64,000 nucleotides of DNA from Spirillospora albida (GCF_000718255.1 NZ_JOFJ01000008.1:62001-126000), one strand, 5' to 3'; counted from the stretch's first letter, positions 15,414-24,792 are shown. A program made the numbers and translations. The notes: a model not told the origin generated them from the sequence alone.

Positions 15414-18400
15414 TTGTCGCCCACTCTCGATCGCCACGTCGTCACGGCCGTCCTCGTCGCCCACGACGGCGCGCGGTGGCTGCCCGAGACGCTCAAGGCG
15501 CTGCTCACCCAGGCACGGCCGGTGCAGCGCCTCGTCGCCGTCGACACCGGGAGCCGCGACCGCGGCCCGGCCGTCCTCGCCGAGGTCGTCGGCACCGGCA
15601 CCGTCCTCACCCTGCCGCGCACGACCGGGTACGGCGAGGCCGTCGCGGAGGCCCTCCGGCACGACGCGGCGCACCGCCCCGTCCCCGACGACGACCCCGG
15701 CGTGCCCCGCACCGAGTGGCTCTGGCTGCTGCACGACGACTCGATGCCCGCCCACGACGCCCTCGCGCACCTGCTGAGGGCCGCCGAGGGCGACCCGAGC
15801 ATCGCCGTCCTCGGCCCCAAGGTCCGCGACTTCGGCGACCGGCGCGTCCTGCGCGAGGCGGGCGTCTCCATCGACGGCGCGGGCCGCCGCTGGACGGGCC
15901 TGGACCGCCTCGAGTTCGACCAGGGCCAGCACGACGGCGTCCGCGACGTCCTCGCCGTCGGCAGCGCCGGGATGCTCGTCCGCCGCGACGTGTGGGACCG
16001 GCTCGGCGGCTTCGACGTCACCTACGGCATGTTCCGCGAGGACGTCGACTTCTGCTGGCGGGCGCACGCCGCCGGCCACCGCGTCGTCGTCGCGACCGAC
16101 GCCGTCGTCCACCACGCGGAGGCGGCCCGGCGCGGGCTCCGCGAGATCGGCATGACGGCGGACGCCCCGGCCCGCCTCGACCGCCGCAACGCGCTGCGCA
16201 CCCTGCTCGCCAACCAGCCCTCCGGCGCCGCCGCGCGGACCCTGCTCCGCAACATCTGGTCGTCGCTCGTCCACGCGCTGCGCCTGCTGCTCGTCAAGCG
16301 GCCGGACGCGGCGCGCGAGGAGCTCCGCGCGCTCGCCGACGTGCTGCGCGACCCCGGCGGGCTGCGGCGGGCGCGTCAGGTCCGCGCGGCGGGGCGGGCG
16401 CGGGTGCACCGCAGCGTCCGCCGGTTCCAGCCGCGCCGGGTCGCGCTCCGCCGGCTCGCGGAGGCCGTCCACGAGTTCATCGCGGCCCGCGAACGCGACG
16501 ACGGCGACGAACCGACCGCCGACGAGCCCGGCCCGGTCCGGCGGCTGCTCGCGCGGCCCGGCGTGCTGCTCGTCCTCGGCCTCACCGCCGTCGCCGTCGC
16601 CGCCGAACGCACCCTCGTCACCGCCGGCGGGCGGCTCGGCGGCGGCGCGCTCGTCCCCGCGTGGGGCGGGGCGAGCGACCTGTGGGAGCTGTACCTGTCC
16701 GGCTGGCAGCCCGTCGGGCTCGGCACGGACGCGGGCAGCCCCCCATACGTCGGCGTCCTCGCCGTGCTGTCCACGCTCCTGTTCGGGAAGCCGTGGCTGG
16801 TCGTGTCGCTGCTGCTGCTCGGCAGCGTCCCGCTCGCCGGGCTGACCGCGTACCGCGCCTCCCGGACGCTGATCCGCGAACCGGCCCGGACCGGGCGGCG
16901 GGCCGCCCGCGCGACGGGCCGCCGCGTCCCCGTCACCGCCGTCCGCGCCTGGTTCGCCGCGACGTACGCGCTGCTGCCCGCCGCCACCGGCGCGATCGCG
17001 GGCGGCCGGCTCGGCACCGCCGTCGTCCTGGTCCTGCTCCCGCTCATCGCGACGCGGGCCACCATCGTCTACCGGCCGACGGCCCCCGACGCCCGGACGC
17101 GCCGCAAGCGGGCGGGCTGCGCCGCGTGGGCGACCGGGCTGCTGCTGACGGTCGCGATGGCGTTCGTGCCGCTGGTGTGGCCGCTGGCCCTCGCGGGCGC
17201 CGGGGCCGCGTGGGCGCTGTATCACCGGCCCGCCCGCCGTGACCTCGCGGTCGCGCTCGCCGTCCCGCCGCTCCTGCTGCTCCCCTGGACGGTGGGGCTG
17301 CTGCTCCACCCGTCCCGTTTCCTGCTGGAGGCGGGCCTGCACCGCGCCACGGCGCCGCCGGACGCCGCCGAACTGATCGCGCTCGTCCCCGGCGGCCCCG
17401 GCACGCCCGCCTGGTGGGCGACGGCGGGGCTGCTCGGCGCCGCCGCCTGCGCGCTGGTGCTCCGCGCCCGCCGCGGCACCGTCCTCGCCGGCTGGCTGAT
17501 CGCGGTCGGCGGCCTGCTCGTCGCGGTGCTGACGTCCGCGATGACCGTCCCGAAGGGCGCGGACGAGGCGCACGCCTGGCCCGGACCGGCGCTGCTCGTC
17601 GCGGGCGCCGGACTCCTGGTCGCCGCGTCCGCGGCCGTCCAGCGCGGCGCCGCCGCGCTCGCCGACCGGCACCTCGTCTACCGCGCGGGCGGGGCCGTCG
17701 TGGTCGCCGCCGCGCTGACCGCGCCCCTGGCCGCCGCCGGGTCCTGGGTGGCGCGCGGCGCGTCCGGGCCGCTCGACCGCCTCGACCCCGACGCGGTGCC
17801 CGCGTTCGTGCGGGGCGCCGAGGGGCCGCGGACGCTCGTCCTGCGCCGGGAGCCGTCCGGGCGCGTCGCCTACACGGTGCTGCGGGGCGACCGGCCCCGG
17901 CTGGGCGAGGCCGAGACGCCGGCCGACGGGCCCGTCCGCCGCCGCCTCGACGGCCTCGTCGCCGCGCTGGCCACCGGGCGCGAGGGCGACGACGGGCACG
18001 CGCTGACCCGTATGGGCGTCCAGTACGTGCTGGTTCCGAACCCCGCCTCCGACCCCGTCACGCGGGTGCTCGACGCCTCGCCCGAGCTGACCCGCCTCAG
18101 CCGCACCGGCACGTTCGCCGCGTGGCGCCTCCAGGCCCCCGCCGGACGCCTGCTGCTGCTCGACGGCGCCACCATGACGCCGCTCCCGGCCGGAGAGGTC
18201 GACGCCCGGGTCCTCATCCCGGCGGGCGGCGCGAACCGCACGCTGCTGCTCACCGAGCCGTCCGACGGCGGCTGGCGCGCCACCCTGAACGGCGCCGAGC
18301 TCAAGGGCCGGGTCGTGGACGGCTGGGCGCAGGGCTACGACGTGCCCGCCCAGGGCGGTGACCTGACCCTGTCCCGGGGCGAGCGGCTCCGCCATACCTG

Positions 18401-18617
18401 GCTGGTCGTCCAGGGCGCCGCGGCGGTGCTCGTCGCGATCCTCGCGCTGCCGGGGGCCCAGCCGGGCCATCTGATGCCGACGGGCGAGCGCGCCCCGTCA
18501 CGCCGCCGCCGCGGGCCGAACCTTCTCCACCGCGCCCACCGCGCCCACCGCGCCCGGCGTGCCGGCCAGGAGACGCCGCCGGCGGAGACACCCGTCCTCA
18601 CCGAGGAGCGCTCGTGA
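15414..18617 (+). CDS. Large membrane glycosyltransferase (family 2 GT-A plus multi-helix domain)
   Basis: A 1067-residue envelope enzyme. Residues about 8-260 form a GT2-type GT-A domain: VTAVLVAHDGARWLPETL at the start, LLHDDSMP with the metal-binding acidic residues, and FREDVDFCWRAHAAG with the catalytic-base region. From about residue 380 there are numerous hydrophobic segments, then a soluble C-terminal domain (about 780-1000) and one more helix. The start is TTG at 15414. The stop overlaps the DUF5719 gene start by four bases. It lies in a mannose-metabolism block, so it may transfer mannose or another sugar from a lipid or nucleotide donor to a cell-surface polymer; donor and acceptor are not known. 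Confidence 0.85.
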   Translation: MSPTLDRHVVTAVLVAHDGARWLPETLKALLTQARPVQRLVAVDTGSRDRGPAVLAEVVGTGTVLTLPRTTGYGEAVAEALRHDAAHRPVPDDDPGVPRTEWLWLLHDDSMPAHDALAHLLRAAEGDPSIAVLGPKVRDFGDRRVLREAGVSIDGAGRRWTGLDRLEFDQGQHDGVRDVLAVGSAGMLVRRDVWDRLGGFDVTYGMFREDVDFCWRAHAAGHRVVVATDAVVHHAEAARRGLREIGMTADAPARLDRRNALRTLLANQPSGAAARTLLRNIWSSLVHALRLLLVKRPDAAREELRALADVLRDPGGLRRARQVRAAGRARVHRSVRRFQPRRVALRRLAEAVHEFIAARERDDGDEPTADEPGPVRRLLARPGVLLVLGLTAVAVAAERTLVTAGGRLGGGALVPAWGGASDLWELYLSGWQPVGLGTDAGSPPYVGVLAVLSTLLFGKPWLVVSLLLLGSVPLAGLTAYRASRTLIREPARTGRRAARATGRRVPVTAVRAWFAATYALLPAATGAIAGGRLGTAVVLVLLPLIATRATIVYRPTAPDARTRRKRAGCAAWATGLLLTVAMAFVPLVWPLALAGAGAAWALYHRPARRDLAVALAVPPLLLLPWTVGLLLHPSRFLLEAGLHRATAPPDAAELIALVPGGPGTPAWWATAGLLGAAACALVLRARRGTVLAGWLIAVGGLLVAVLTSAMTVPKGADEAHAWPGPALLVAGAGLLVAASAAVQRGAAALADRHLVYRAGGAVVVAAALTAPLAAAGSWVARGASGPLDRLDPDAVPAFVRGAEGPRTLVLRREPSGRVAYTVLRGDRPRLGEAETPADGPVRRRLDGLVAALATGREGDDGHALTRMGVQYVLVPNPASDPVTRVLDASPELTRLSRTGTFAAWRLQAPAGRLLLLDGATMTPLPAGEVDARVLIPAGGANRTLLLTEPSDGGWRATLNGAELKGRVVDGWAQGYDVPAQGGDLTLSRGERLRHTWLVVQGAAAVLVAILALPGAQPGHLMPTGERAPSRRRRGPNLLHRAHRAHRARRAGQETPPAETPVLTEERS

Positions 18618-20047
18618 CCATGGACCGGGTGATCAGGCTGCTGGGGACGCGGTACGCCGCCGCCGGGCTGATGGTCGTGGCGGTGGCGGCGCTCTACGGC
18701 GCCGCGACGTTCTCGCGCCCGGACGGGCGGGCGGCGGCGGTGGAGAGCCGGGTGCCGGTCACCGCGGCGGTCCTGGTGTGCCCCGGACGCGAGGACGCCC
18801 GCATCGGCGTCCAGACCCTCGAGCAGGACGGCCGCACCGGCGGGCGCGTCGACATCGCGGAGATCGGCGGCGGCGCGGTCGGCGCCATGAGCGGCCCCGG
18901 CCAGGCATGGGCGCGCGACGTCGGAGCGGCCGCGAAGGCGGTCGCCGTCCGGGCGGGCGGCACCCCCGCCGCCGGGCTCGCGGCCGAGCAGAGCGCCCAC
19001 CGGCCCGACGGCGGCGACCGGGGCCTCGCCGCCGTCCGCTGCGCCGCGCCGGGCACCGACCACTGGTTCCTCGGCCACGGCCCCGTCGCCGCCGACGCCA
19101 TCGACCTGCACCTGACGAACGTCGACGCGCAGCCCGCGTCCGTCGACCTCACCGCCCTGTCCGGGGAAGGGCCGCTCGACACGCCCGACGGGCGGGCCGT
19201 CCCCATCCCGCCGAACACGACCAAGGTCATCGCGATCGGCGAGTCGGCGGACGGCCTCGGCGACATCGTCGACACCGCCCACGACCTCGCCCTGCGCGTC
19301 CGCGCGACCAGCGGCCGGGTCGCCGCCTCCCTGCGGATCCGGCTCGGCGCGGGCAAGGGCGTGGACTGGGTGCCGCTCTCGCCCGCCCCCGCCCGCTCCG
19401 TGCTCGTCCCCGGCGTGGCGGGCGGGTCCGGGGAGCGGAGGCTGCTCGTCGCGGTCCCCGGCGACGCCGACGCCCGCATCGGGATCCAGGTCCTGACGGC
19501 GGACGGCGCGTTCGCCCCGCAGGGCCAGGACGTCCTGGACGCCCCCGCAAAGACCGTCACCGCGCTCGATCTGCACCCCGCCCTGACGGGCAAGGTGGCC
19601 GCCGTGCGGCTGACGTCCGACCGGCCGATCCTCGCGGGCTACGCGGCCAGGCGCGGCGCCGACGTCGCCTACGGCGCCGCCACCCCGCCGCTCGGCGACG
19701 AGGGGGGCGGCGTGATCGCCGCGAACCGGTTCGGCTCCTACCTCGCGCTGACGGCCCCGGCCGGCGCCGCGACCGTGCGGATCACCGGCGGGCAGGGCGC
19801 CCCGCAGGAGATCGCGATCCCGGCGGGCCGGACGATCGAGACGCGCCTGACCCCGCCGCCGGGCGGCGAGGACGGCTTCCCGGTCACGATCACCCCGCGG
19901 CCCGGCTCCGGCCCCGTCCACGCGGCCCGCACCATGGGGACGGGCAAGGGCGCCGACTTCCGGTTCACCGTGCTGCCCGTCGTCCCGGCGCCCACCACCC
20001 TGCGGCAGCCGGCCGTGGGCGACTCGCAGAGCGTCCTGATCCCTTAG
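18614..20047 (+). CDS. DUF5719-family exported protein
   Basis: A 477-residue protein of unknown function. A signal peptide or membrane anchor occupies about residues 15-33 (YAAAGLMVVAVAALYGA), followed by repeated beta-rich segments with conserved RIGVQTL and RIGIQVL blocks, suggesting two or three similar extracytoplasmic beta domains. It starts at GTG 18614, inside the stop of the glycosyltransferase (GTGA); an ATG two codons later is an alternative. In actinobacteria this family regularly follows the large glycosyltransferase and probably works with it at the cell surface. Its stop overlaps that of the convergent metallopeptidase-like gene in TTAG. Confidence 0.75.
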   Translation: MTMDRVIRLLGTRYAAAGLMVVAVAALYGAATFSRPDGRAAAVESRVPVTAAVLVCPGREDARIGVQTLEQDGRTGGRVDIAEIGGGAVGAMSGPGQAWARDVGAAAKAVAVRAGGTPAAGLAAEQSAHRPDGGDRGLAAVRCAAPGTDHWFLGHGPVAADAIDLHLTNVDAQPASVDLTALSGEGPLDTPDGRAVPIPPNTTKVIAIGESADGLGDIVDTAHDLALRVRATSGRVAASLRIRLGAGKGVDWVPLSPAPARSVLVPGVAGGSGERRLLVAVPGDADARIGIQVLTADGAFAPQGQDVLDAPAKTVTALDLHPALTGKVAAVRLTSDRPILAGYAARRGADVAYGAATPPLGDEGGGVIAANRFGSYLALTAPAGAATVRITGGQGAPQEIAIPAGRTIETRLTPPPGGEDGFPVTITPRPGSGPVHAARTMGTGKGADFRFTVLPVVPAPTTLRQPAVGDSQSVLIP

Positions 20048-20469
20048 TCGTCGGGGGAGTCGTAGCTGGGGTCGACCGACTCGGGGGACAGGCCCAGCAG
20101 GTCGGCGACCTCCTCCACGAGCAGGTCACGGATCAGCCGCCCGAGCTCCGCCTCGCCCGTCGCGCGCGCCTCCACCGGACGCCGGAACACCGTGATCCGC
20201 ACCGGCCGCCCGTTCTCGCCGGGCAGCGTCTCGCCGAGCGGGACGGGGCCCTCGAACCACGGCTCGATCTCCGGGACGTCCTCCACCGTGAACTCGACCC
20301 GGGACAGCTCGCGCCCCCAGCGGCGCCCGAGCCGGCCGACCTCCTCGCGGACGAGGCCGTCGAACCGCTCCGCGCGGCTCCGGGACACCGGCGCCCGCGG
20401 CGGTGTCAGAGGCCCGCGGACCCCGCGACCGTGTCGATCGCGCCGCCGCCCACCTTCCACACGTGGCAC
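20044..20469 (-). CDS. Metallopeptidase-family (Zincin_1) protein lacking the HExxH histidines
   Basis: A 141-residue protein of the small family annotated as metallopeptidase (Zincin_1/DUF1025 type), equivalent to the gene beside whiB2 in mycobacteria. The N-terminal RGPLTPPRAPVSRSRAERFDGLV and the central beta region VPEIEPWFEGPVPLGE are family features. Where other members have HExxH this one reads EEVAD in LLVEEVADLLG, so both zinc-binding histidines are replaced by acidic residues while the glutamate is kept. It is unlikely to be a zinc peptidase. The start is GTG 20469. Confidence 0.75.
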   Translation of the reverse strand: MPRVEGGRRRDRHGRGVRGPLTPPRAPVSRSRAERFDGLVREEVGRLGRRWGRELSRVEFTVEDVPEIEPWFEGPVPLGETLPGENGRPVRITVFRRPVEARATGEAELGRLIRDLLVEEVADLLGLSPESVDPSYDSPDD

Positions 20470-20490
20470 ATCCCTAGATTACTCCGTTCG

Positions 20491-20555
20491 CCGCGGCACC
20501 CTCGGCGTCAGGCGCCGCAGCGCGCTCCTTCGGCGGGCGCTGCGCGCGATCACCG
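20491..20555. repeat. REP-like palindromic element, copy A
   Basis: This copy lies in the divergent gap between the metallopeptidase-like gene and the DUF3499 gene. It shares with two copies at 29.3 kb the ordered blocks CTCGGCGTCAGGCGC, AGCGC, TCCTTC, CGGGCGC and GCGATC. Its inner stem is less perfect than in the other copies. Confidence 0.65.
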
Positions 20556-20702
20556 CGTCGCCCGGCTCCGAGCGGGCTTGGTGACGTGGTGTCGCCCTCG
20601 GGTGTGCGATAAGTGACTGTTGTCTGGGAAATCTGGCGGTAACGGCGACACGTGCGGCGGGATGGTGGCGGAGTCGGCGGGACAGGGGTACGGTCGGCCA
20701 TC

Positions 20703-21083
20703 GTGAGCCCCGTCCGCACCTGCTCTCGCACCGCCTGCAAGGCGCCCGCAGTCTTCACGCTCACGTACGTCTACCGTGACTCGACCGCGGTCCTGGGGCC
20801 GCTCGCCACGTACGCCGAGCCGCACTGCTACGACCTGTGCGCGGAGCACTCCGAGCGGCTCACCGCTCCCATGGGCTGGGAGCTCGTCCGGCTTCCGGTC
20901 GAGACGGAGTCCGAGCCGAGCAGCGACGACCTCGAGGCGCTCGCCGACGCCGTCCGGGAGGCCGCGAAGCCCGCGCCCGGCGGCGGGCAGGAGCCCGTCG
21001 GGCAGGGCACGGAGGTGGGCCGCCGCGGGCATCTGCGGGTGCTGCGCTCGGAGCCCGCCGCGACCCAGCCGGGGCAGGACTGA
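20703..21083 (+). CDS. DUF3499-family protein
   Basis: A 126-residue conserved actinobacterial protein of unknown role. It opens with SPVRTCSRTACKAPAVFTLTYVY and continues with AEPHCYDLCAEHSERLTAP, giving the pattern C-x4-C ... H-C-x3-C-x2-H that looks like a small zinc site. The C-terminal 40 residues are low complexity. GTG 20703 was chosen because conservation starts there; an open extension to 20652 exists. The gene precedes the phosphomannomutase gene, as in the mycobacterial whiB2-manB region, which supports the call. Confidence 0.8.
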   Translation: MSPVRTCSRTACKAPAVFTLTYVYRDSTAVLGPLATYAEPHCYDLCAEHSERLTAPMGWELVRLPVETESEPSSDDLEALADAVREAAKPAPGGGQEPVGQGTEVGRRGHLRVLRSEPAATQPGQD

Positions 21084-21159
21084 GCCTCGGCCGCCTGCGC
21101 GCCCCCGCCGTCCCGGTAGGCTCGGGTACCCCCGTGGGTTGATCGGACAGGGAGCAGGA

Positions 21160-22515
21160 GTGGGCGACCTCGCCAAGATCTTCAAGGCGTACGACATTCG
21201 CGGTGTCGTGCCGGACGAGCTGGACACCGCCGTCGCCGAGGCGGTCGGCGCGGCCTTCGTGCGGGTGACCGGCGCGAGCGCGGTCGTGACCGCCTACGAC
21301 ATGCGGTCGTCGTCCGGGCCGCTCGCCGAGGCGTTCGCGCGGGGCGCGACCGCCCAGGGCGCGGACGTGATCGAGGCCGGGCTGGGCTCCACCGACCTGC
21401 TCTACTACGCGAGCGGCAGCCTGGACGTCCCGGGCGCGATGTTCACCGCGAGCCACAACCCGGCCAGGTACAACGGGCTGAAGCTGTGCCGGGCGGGCGC
21501 CCGGCCCATCGGGCAGGACACGGGTCTCGGCGAGATCCGCGAGCTCGTCGAGAAGGGCGTCCCCGCCTACGACGGCGCGCCCGGCACCGTTTCCCGGCGC
21601 GACATGCTCCAGGGGTACGCCGACCATCTGAAGACGCTGGTCGACCTGTCCGGCATCCGTCCGCTGAAGGTGGCCGTGGACGCGGGCAACGGCATGGGCG
21701 GCCACACCGTCCCGTCGGTGTTCGAGGGCCTGCCGATCGACCTTGTCCCGCTGTACTTCGAGCTCGACGGCACGTTCCCCAACCACGAGGCCAACCCGAT
21801 CGAGCCCGCGAACCTGCGCGACCTGCAGGCCAAGGTCCGCGAGACGGGCGCCGACATCGGCCTCGCGTTCGACGGCGACGCCGACCGCTGCTTCGTCGTG
21901 GACGAGCGCGGCGAGATCGTGTCCCCGTCCACGATCACCGCGCTGGTCGCCGCCCGGGAGCTGGCGAAGCACCCCGGCGCCTCGATCGTGCACAACCTCA
22001 TCACGTCCCGGTCGGTGCCCGAGATCATCGCGGAGAACGGCGGGACGCCGATCCGCACGCGGGTGGGCCACTCGTTCATCAAGCAGACGATGGCCGAGAC
22101 CGGCGCCGTGTTCGGCGGCGAGCACTCCGCGCACTTCTACTTCCGCGACTTCTGGTTCGCCGACTCCGGGATGCTCGCGGCGCTGCACGTCCTCGCCGCC
22201 CTCGGCGAGCAGGGCGGGCCGCTGTCGCCGCTGCTCGCCGAGTACACCCGGTACGCGGCGTCCGGCGAGATCAACAGCGAGGTCGCCGACCAGGGCGCCG
22301 CCGCCGAGCGGGTCCGGGCCGCGTTCGCCGGGCGCCCCGGCGTGACCATCGACGAGCTGGACGGCCTGACGGTCGCCGACACCGACGCCGGCTGGTGGTT
22401 CAACCTGCGGCCGTCCAACACCGAGCCGCTGCTGCGCCTGAACGCCGAGGCGGCCGACGAGCAGGCGATGGGCCGGATCCGCGACGAGGTCCTGTCCATC
22501 GTCAGGGAGAAGTGA
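21160..22515 (+). CDS. manB: Phosphomannomutase/phosphoglucomutase
   Basis: A 451-residue alpha-D-phosphohexomutase that interconverts mannose 6-phosphate and mannose 1-phosphate, supplying the GDP-mannose pyrophosphorylase. It shows all four loops of the family: the phosphoserine loop TASHNP with Ser98, the metal-binding loop DGDADR, the sugar-binding loop GGEHSAH and the phosphate loop RPSNTEP. It begins VGDLAKIFKAYDIRG with GTG 21160, preceded by GGAG in GGAGCAGGA. It is followed closely by a Trm112-like gene, an SIS isomerase and a CDF transporter, all overlapping or nearly touching. Confidence 0.93.
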   Translation: MGDLAKIFKAYDIRGVVPDELDTAVAEAVGAAFVRVTGASAVVTAYDMRSSSGPLAEAFARGATAQGADVIEAGLGSTDLLYYASGSLDVPGAMFTASHNPARYNGLKLCRAGARPIGQDTGLGEIRELVEKGVPAYDGAPGTVSRRDMLQGYADHLKTLVDLSGIRPLKVAVDAGNGMGGHTVPSVFEGLPIDLVPLYFELDGTFPNHEANPIEPANLRDLQAKVRETGADIGLAFDGDADRCFVVDERGEIVSPSTITALVAARELAKHPGASIVHNLITSRSVPEIIAENGGTPIRTRVGHSFIKQTMAETGAVFGGEHSAHFYFRDFWFADSGMLAALHVLAALGEQGGPLSPLLAEYTRYAASGEINSEVADQGAAAERVRAAFAGRPGVTIDELDGLTVADTDAGWWFNLRPSNTEPLLRLNAEAADEQAMGRIRDEVLSIVREK

Positions 22516-22520
22516 TCGCG

Positions 22521-22703
22521 ATGACGATGAACCTGGACTCCTGGTTGCTGGAGATCCTCGCCTGCCCCAACTGCGGCGGCGGGCTGCGTCCGGACGAGGG
22601 CGCCGCCGAACTGGTCTGCACCGGTTCCTGTGGCTACGCCTACCCGGTGCGCGACGACATCCCCGTCCTCCTCGTGGACGAGGCGCGGACGCCGGCGCCG
22701 TGA
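22521..22703 (+). CDS. Trm112-family zinc-ribbon protein
   Basis: A 60-residue protein with two cysteine pairs, C15-x2-C18 and C33-x3-C37, forming the zinc ribbon of the Trm112/YcaR family (CPNCGGGL ... CTGSCGYAYPVRDDIPVLL). Eukaryotic and archaeal Trm112 activates methyltransferases; the role of the bacterial proteins is less clear. The ATG at 22521 lies five bases after the mutase stop; a GTG at 22512 that overlaps that stop is an alternative. Its own stop overlaps the SIS isomerase start (GTGA), so it is produced together with sugar-phosphate enzymes, as is usual in actinobacteria. Confidence 0.85.
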   Translation: MTMNLDSWLLEILACPNCGGGLRPDEGAAELVCTGSCGYAYPVRDDIPVLLVDEARTPAP

Positions 22704-23845
22704 GCGGCGGGCTCTTCCCCGGCGCGGCCCGGCTGGAGAGCGCCGCCGCGATCGAGGACGCCGACCCGGGCGGGATGCTCCGCCAGGTCGCCTCGTCCGC
22801 GGCGCAGATCAGGGAGGCGCGGCGCGCCGCCGAGGAGGCCGGCGTCGCGGCCGTCGCCGACGATGGACGGCCCCGCGCCATCGTCGTGACCGGCATGGGC
22901 GGATCAGGCATCTCCGGCGATGTGCTCGCCGCCGTCTGCGGCACCGGCTGCCCCGTGCCGATCATGACGGTGCGCGGGTACACGCTGCCCGGCTGGGTCG
23001 GCGCCGCCGACCTGGTCATCGCCGTGTCCTGCTCCGGCGGCACCGAGGAGACCCTCGCGGTGGCCGTCGAGGCCGCCCGGCGCGGCTGCCGGCTGCTGTT
23101 CGTCGGGTGCACCGACTCGCCGCTCGCCGCGTTCGCCGCGCAGAGCCGGGCGCCGTTCGTCCCGGTCCGGTCGGTGGGCCAGCCGCGGGCGACGCTGTGG
23201 GGCCTGACGGTGCCGCTGCTCGTCGCCGCCCGCTCCCTGGGTCTGTCGGACACGACCGACGACGTCCTGGAGTCGGCGGCCGCGCTGCTGGAGGACGTCG
23301 CGCACCGGTGCCGTCCGGCGAGCGAGCCGTTCGTGAACCCGGCGAAGCGGATCGCGATGGAGCTGGCCGGCGACCTTCCGTTCGTGTGGGGGACGTCGGC
23401 GTCCGCGGAGACGGCCGCGTACCGGATGTGCTGCCAGCTGAACGAGAACGCCAAGTACCCGGGCGTGTTCGGCGGGCTGCCGGAGGCGAACCACAACCAG
23501 GTGATGGCGTTCGACGGGTACTTCGCGTCCAGTGCGGTCGATCCGGACGACTTCTTCCGCGACCGCGAGGACGACGCCGAGCACGGCCTCCACCTCGTCG
23601 TCATGCGGGACGTGGAGGAGCATCCGCAGGTCGCGAAGCGCCGAGAGGCGTCGCTCGAACTGGCCCGCGGCCGGGGCGTGGCGGTCACCGAGATCATGGC
23701 CGAGGGGCGCCATCCGCTGGAGCGGATCGCGACCCTGATCGCCATGGCGGACTATGTCACGGTTTACTTGGCCATCGCACTCGGCGTCGATCCGACCCCG
23801 GTGCCAGCCATTCAAGAGCTCAAAGCGAGGATTGCCGAAAGATGA
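22700..23845 (+). CDS. SIS-domain bifunctional phosphoglucose/phosphomannose isomerase-like protein
   Basis: A 381-residue protein with two SIS domains. The first carries VVTGMGGSGISGDVL and SCSGGTEETL, the phosphosugar-binding loops. The second carries LNENAKYPGVFGGLPEANHNQVMAFDG, which matches the Glu/His catalytic region of archaeal-type phosphoglucose/phosphomannose isomerases. It would supply mannose 6-phosphate from fructose 6-phosphate to the adjacent mutase. The GTG start overlaps the Trm112-like stop and the TGA stop overlaps the CDF start. In mycobacteria the equivalent gene also sits beside manB; whether it is an active isomerase there is not settled. Confidence 0.85.
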   Translation: MSGGLFPGAARLESAAAIEDADPGGMLRQVASSAAQIREARRAAEEAGVAAVADDGRPRAIVVTGMGGSGISGDVLAAVCGTGCPVPIMTVRGYTLPGWVGAADLVIAVSCSGGTEETLAVAVEAARRGCRLLFVGCTDSPLAAFAAQSRAPFVPVRSVGQPRATLWGLTVPLLVAARSLGLSDTTDDVLESAAALLEDVAHRCRPASEPFVNPAKRIAMELAGDLPFVWGTSASAETAAYRMCCQLNENAKYPGVFGGLPEANHNQVMAFDGYFASSAVDPDDFFRDREDDAEHGLHLVVMRDVEEHPQVAKRREASLELARGRGVAVTEIMAEGRHPLERIATLIAMADYVTVYLAIALGVDPTPVPAIQELKARIAER

Positions 23846-24792
23846 GTGCTTCGGGCGGGACAAAGGCCATCGTCGCCGCACTGGCCGCCAACCTCGGGAT
23901 CGCCGCGTCGAAGTTCGTCGCGTTCGCCTTCACGGGTTCGTCGTCGATGCTGGCCGAGTCGATCCACTCACTGGCCGACTCGGGCAACCAGGGGCTGCTG
24001 CTGCTCGGCGGCAAGCGCGCCGCCCGCGAGCGGACCCCCAAGCACCCGTTCGGGTACGGACGGGAGCGCTACTTCTACGCGTTCGTCGTCGCGGTCGTCC
24101 TGTTCACCGTCGGCGCCGTGTTCTCCCTGTACGAGGGCTACCACAAGATCTCCCACCCGGAGGAGATCAAGGCGCCGGGCTGGGCGTTCGGCGTGCTGAT
24201 CGTCGCGATCATCATGGAGACGTTCTCCTTCCGCACCGCGATCAAGGAGTCGAACCTGGTCCGCGGCGACAAGTCGTGGGTCTCGTTCATCCGGCACGCG
24301 AAGGCGCCCGAGCTGCCCGTCGTCCTGCTGGAGGACCTCGGCGCCCTCGTCGGCCTCATCCTCGCCCTGTTCGGCGTGACGATGGCCGTCGTCACCGGCG
24401 ACGGCGTCTGGGACGGCATCGGCACCATCTCGATCGGCGTGCTGCTGGCCGTGATCGCCATCATCCTCGCGGTCGAGACCAAGAGCCTGCTCGTCGGCGA
24501 GGGCGCCGACCCCGAGCAGGAGGAGCGCATCATCGCCGCGCTGGAGTCGGTCGACCACGTCGACCACGTCATCCACATCCGGACCCAGTACGTCGGCCCG
24601 GAGGAACTGCTCATCGCCGCGAAGATCGCCGTCCGCCACGACGACACCGCCGCCGACGTGGCCCGCGCCATCGACGCCGCCGAGGCGAAGATCCGGGCCG
24701 AGTTCCCGGTGGCGCGCCTCATCTACCTGGAGCCGGCCCTGGACGAGGCGCACCGCAAGGACGCCGTGGCCACGGAGACCCCGGCGTCCTGA
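23842..24792 (+). CDS. Cation diffusion facilitator family transporter
   Basis: A 316-residue membrane exporter for divalent metals, most likely zinc or a similar ion, by proton exchange. About six helices are visible. The helix-2 metal site is HSLADSGNQ, while the helix-5 site reads LLEDLGALVG with Glu-Asp instead of the common His-x3-Asp, as in the SLC30A9-like branch of the family. A cytoplasmic ferredoxin-like domain ends the protein (VDHVDHVIHIRTQYVGPEELL). The ATG at 23842 overlaps the isomerase stop (ATGA). A hairpin that could end the operon follows 16 bases after the stop. Confidence 0.85.
   Translation: MSASGGTKAIVAALAANLGIAASKFVAFAFTGSSSMLAESIHSLADSGNQGLLLLGGKRAARERTPKHPFGYGRERYFYAFVVAVVLFTVGAVFSLYEGYHKISHPEEIKAPGWAFGVLIVAIIMETFSFRTAIKESNLVRGDKSWVSFIRHAKAPELPVVLLEDLGALVGLILALFGVTMAVVTGDGVWDGIGTISIGVLLAVIAIILAVETKSLLVGEGADPEQEERIIAALESVDHVDHVIHIRTQYVGPEELLIAAKIAVRHDDTAADVARAIDAAEAKIRAEFPVARLIYLEPALDEAHRKDAVATETPAS

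Noticed and set aside
14961..18470. 1169-codon open frame antisense to whiB and the glycosyltransferase
   Set aside because: It is Arg/Gly/Gln-rich, has no domain, and runs through two clear genes on the opposite strand.
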